This document shows positions 63,386 through 64,000 of a stretch of 64,000 nucleotides of DNA, piece by piece (the first letter of the stretch is position 1; the number at the start of each line of letters is the position of its first letter). Both the position numbers and the translations under genes were made by a program. Under the pieces are notes generated by a model that had not been told where the DNA came from, made no database searches, and saw nothing but the letters and a program-made list of their open reading frames with translations. Location: assembly GCA_020631235.1 (NCBI GenBank), contig JAHDHQ010000010.1, forward strand, positions 69,049-133,048, in the 5' to 3' direction. The DNA comes from Saprospiraceae bacterium (GTDB taxonomy: Bacteria; Bacteroidota; Bacteroidia; Chitinophagales; Saprospiraceae).

Positions 63386-64000
63386 TTAAAGTTTAATCAC
63401 CTTAGAAAATCCACTTGCTTGTTTTAGAATATAAATTCCAGGACTAAGATTTGTAATATCTAAAAAATGGTTGTTTAATCTTGTTTGCCTCACCAATTTG
63501 CCATTGATTTCAAATATGCTGATGCAGGCATTATTAGGAACATTTTTTTCATCAAAATATAAATATCCGTCCGTTGGATTTGGAAATGAAATTATATTCT
63601 TTAATGCCATTCTATTTTCATGAGTTGAGTAGAAGTATGTAAATTTTGATCTATGCACGGATAGAAAATTTTCATATTCTTTGGTGAGTATCTTGCCGCA
63701 TTCATCGACAGTATAATATGTACAATCATAAGGTCCATTGTGACCGAAAGCTTCTGCGTCAGTACAAAGTTCTGTTAAGTCATTATTTTCATTGTACTCA
63801 TAAGTGTATATTCGAATGCCACCTGCATCATATGGGCGTATCTTTTTTCGATAGATCAGATTACCAAAAGAATCATATTTAAATTCATCTTGTTTTTCCA
63901 ATTTCCAATTGCCAGCTGCATTAATTTCAATACAATTTTGAAGTATTAGATTTTCAGCAGCATCATATTGGAATTCTGTATCAACTTTAAAACTCCAGTT
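63386..64000 (-). CDS. T9SS-sorted secreted protein, 5' part outside window
   Basis: The frame is open from the right edge to the stop at 63386 (about 204 residues); the true start lies beyond 64000, so the internal TTG at 63901 is not the start. The N-terminal visible part has paired units of the YD type: VDTEFQYDAAENLILQN, then DEFKYDSFGNLIYRKKI and YTYEYNENNDLTEL, spaced about 25-45 residues. The C-terminus is a T9SS type A domain (SFPNPTDGYLYF ... SGFSKVIKL). Probably a repeat protein displayed on the surface. Confidence 0.75.
   Translation of the reverse strand, partial: NWSFKVDTEFQYDAAENLILQNCIEINAAGNWKLEKQDEFKYDSFGNLIYRKKIRPYDAGGIRIYTYEYNENNDLTELCTDAEAFGHNGPYDCTYYTVDECGKILTKEYENFLSVHRSKFTYFYSTHENRMALKNIISFPNPTDGYLYFDEKNVPNNACISIFEINGKLVRQTRLNNHFLDITNLSPGIYILKQASGFSKVIKL

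Noticed and set aside
1-64000. tRNA, rRNA, insertion sequences, integrase or restriction/defence genes
   Set aside because: I looked through the coding frames and gaps and found none.

Overview
The window looks like chromosomal DNA from a Bacteroidota bacterium, most likely of the Saprospiria type. The DNA is AT-rich. Bacteroidota-style promoters (TTG about 20-21 bases upstream of TAnnTTTG) stand in front of many genes. Several secreted proteins end in a type IX secretion (T9SS) sorting domain with a PNP motif, and one ends in a gliding-motility/CHU_C-like domain. The ribosomal operon is rpsF-rpsR-rplI without ssb. Lipoproteins with a cysteine lipobox are common. I see no rRNA, tRNA, insertion sequence, phage or CRISPR array.

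Region by region. 1-7110 is an esterase block on the minus strand: an HxlR-type regulator, a lipoprotein esterase, a second lipoprotein hydrolase, and a giant protein joining four hydrolase domains to calcium/metal-binding repeats of 43 residues (it runs off the left edge). 7532-12709 holds small envelope genes, a secreted thioredoxin-PKD protein, a TPR protein and the Nif3/zinc-ribbon pair. 12829-14758 holds a DUF2306 remnant, a DUF547 gene broken by one base, and an FAD amine-oxidase-like gene. 15018-17147 is an ECF42-type sigma factor cassette with a YCII/DGPF protein and a DUF1761 membrane protein. 17144-22157 holds a secreted esterase, rfaE2, a flippase-like membrane protein, panD, panC and a GH113-like glycosidase. 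22201-25537 holds a P-loop/DRTGG protein, a DUF4920 lipoprotein and the S6-S18-L9 operon, where S6 carries an extra helix-hairpin-helix domain. 25650-25827 is a candidate structured RNA. 25955-33591 holds a CotH-like secreted protein, two thioredoxin-fold proteins and dnaE. 33592-34649 is a mostly non-coding stretch with a second candidate small RNA and an orphan sorting-domain remnant. 34650-39676 is housekeeping (protease, MBL hydrolase, mpg, guaB, tadA). 39737-42080 encodes a collagen-like/S74 protein and a T9SS partner. 42226-53588 is mixed metabolism (pcm, hexomutase, MauG-type peroxidase, asd). 53643-60395 has poorly known proteins, a patatin and an outer-membrane barrel. 60539-63176 is a sulfur cassette: two YeeE/YedE proteins divergent from an MBL-rhodanese protein. 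The right edge cuts another T9SS protein.

The points most worth following are the two promoter-plus-terminator RNA candidates in intergenic DNA, the repeated placement of the promoter -7 box 2-5 bases before start codons (suggesting leaderless mRNAs), the four-hydrolase fusion, and the S6-HhH fusion. All functions are read from sequence motifs by eye; no database search was run.
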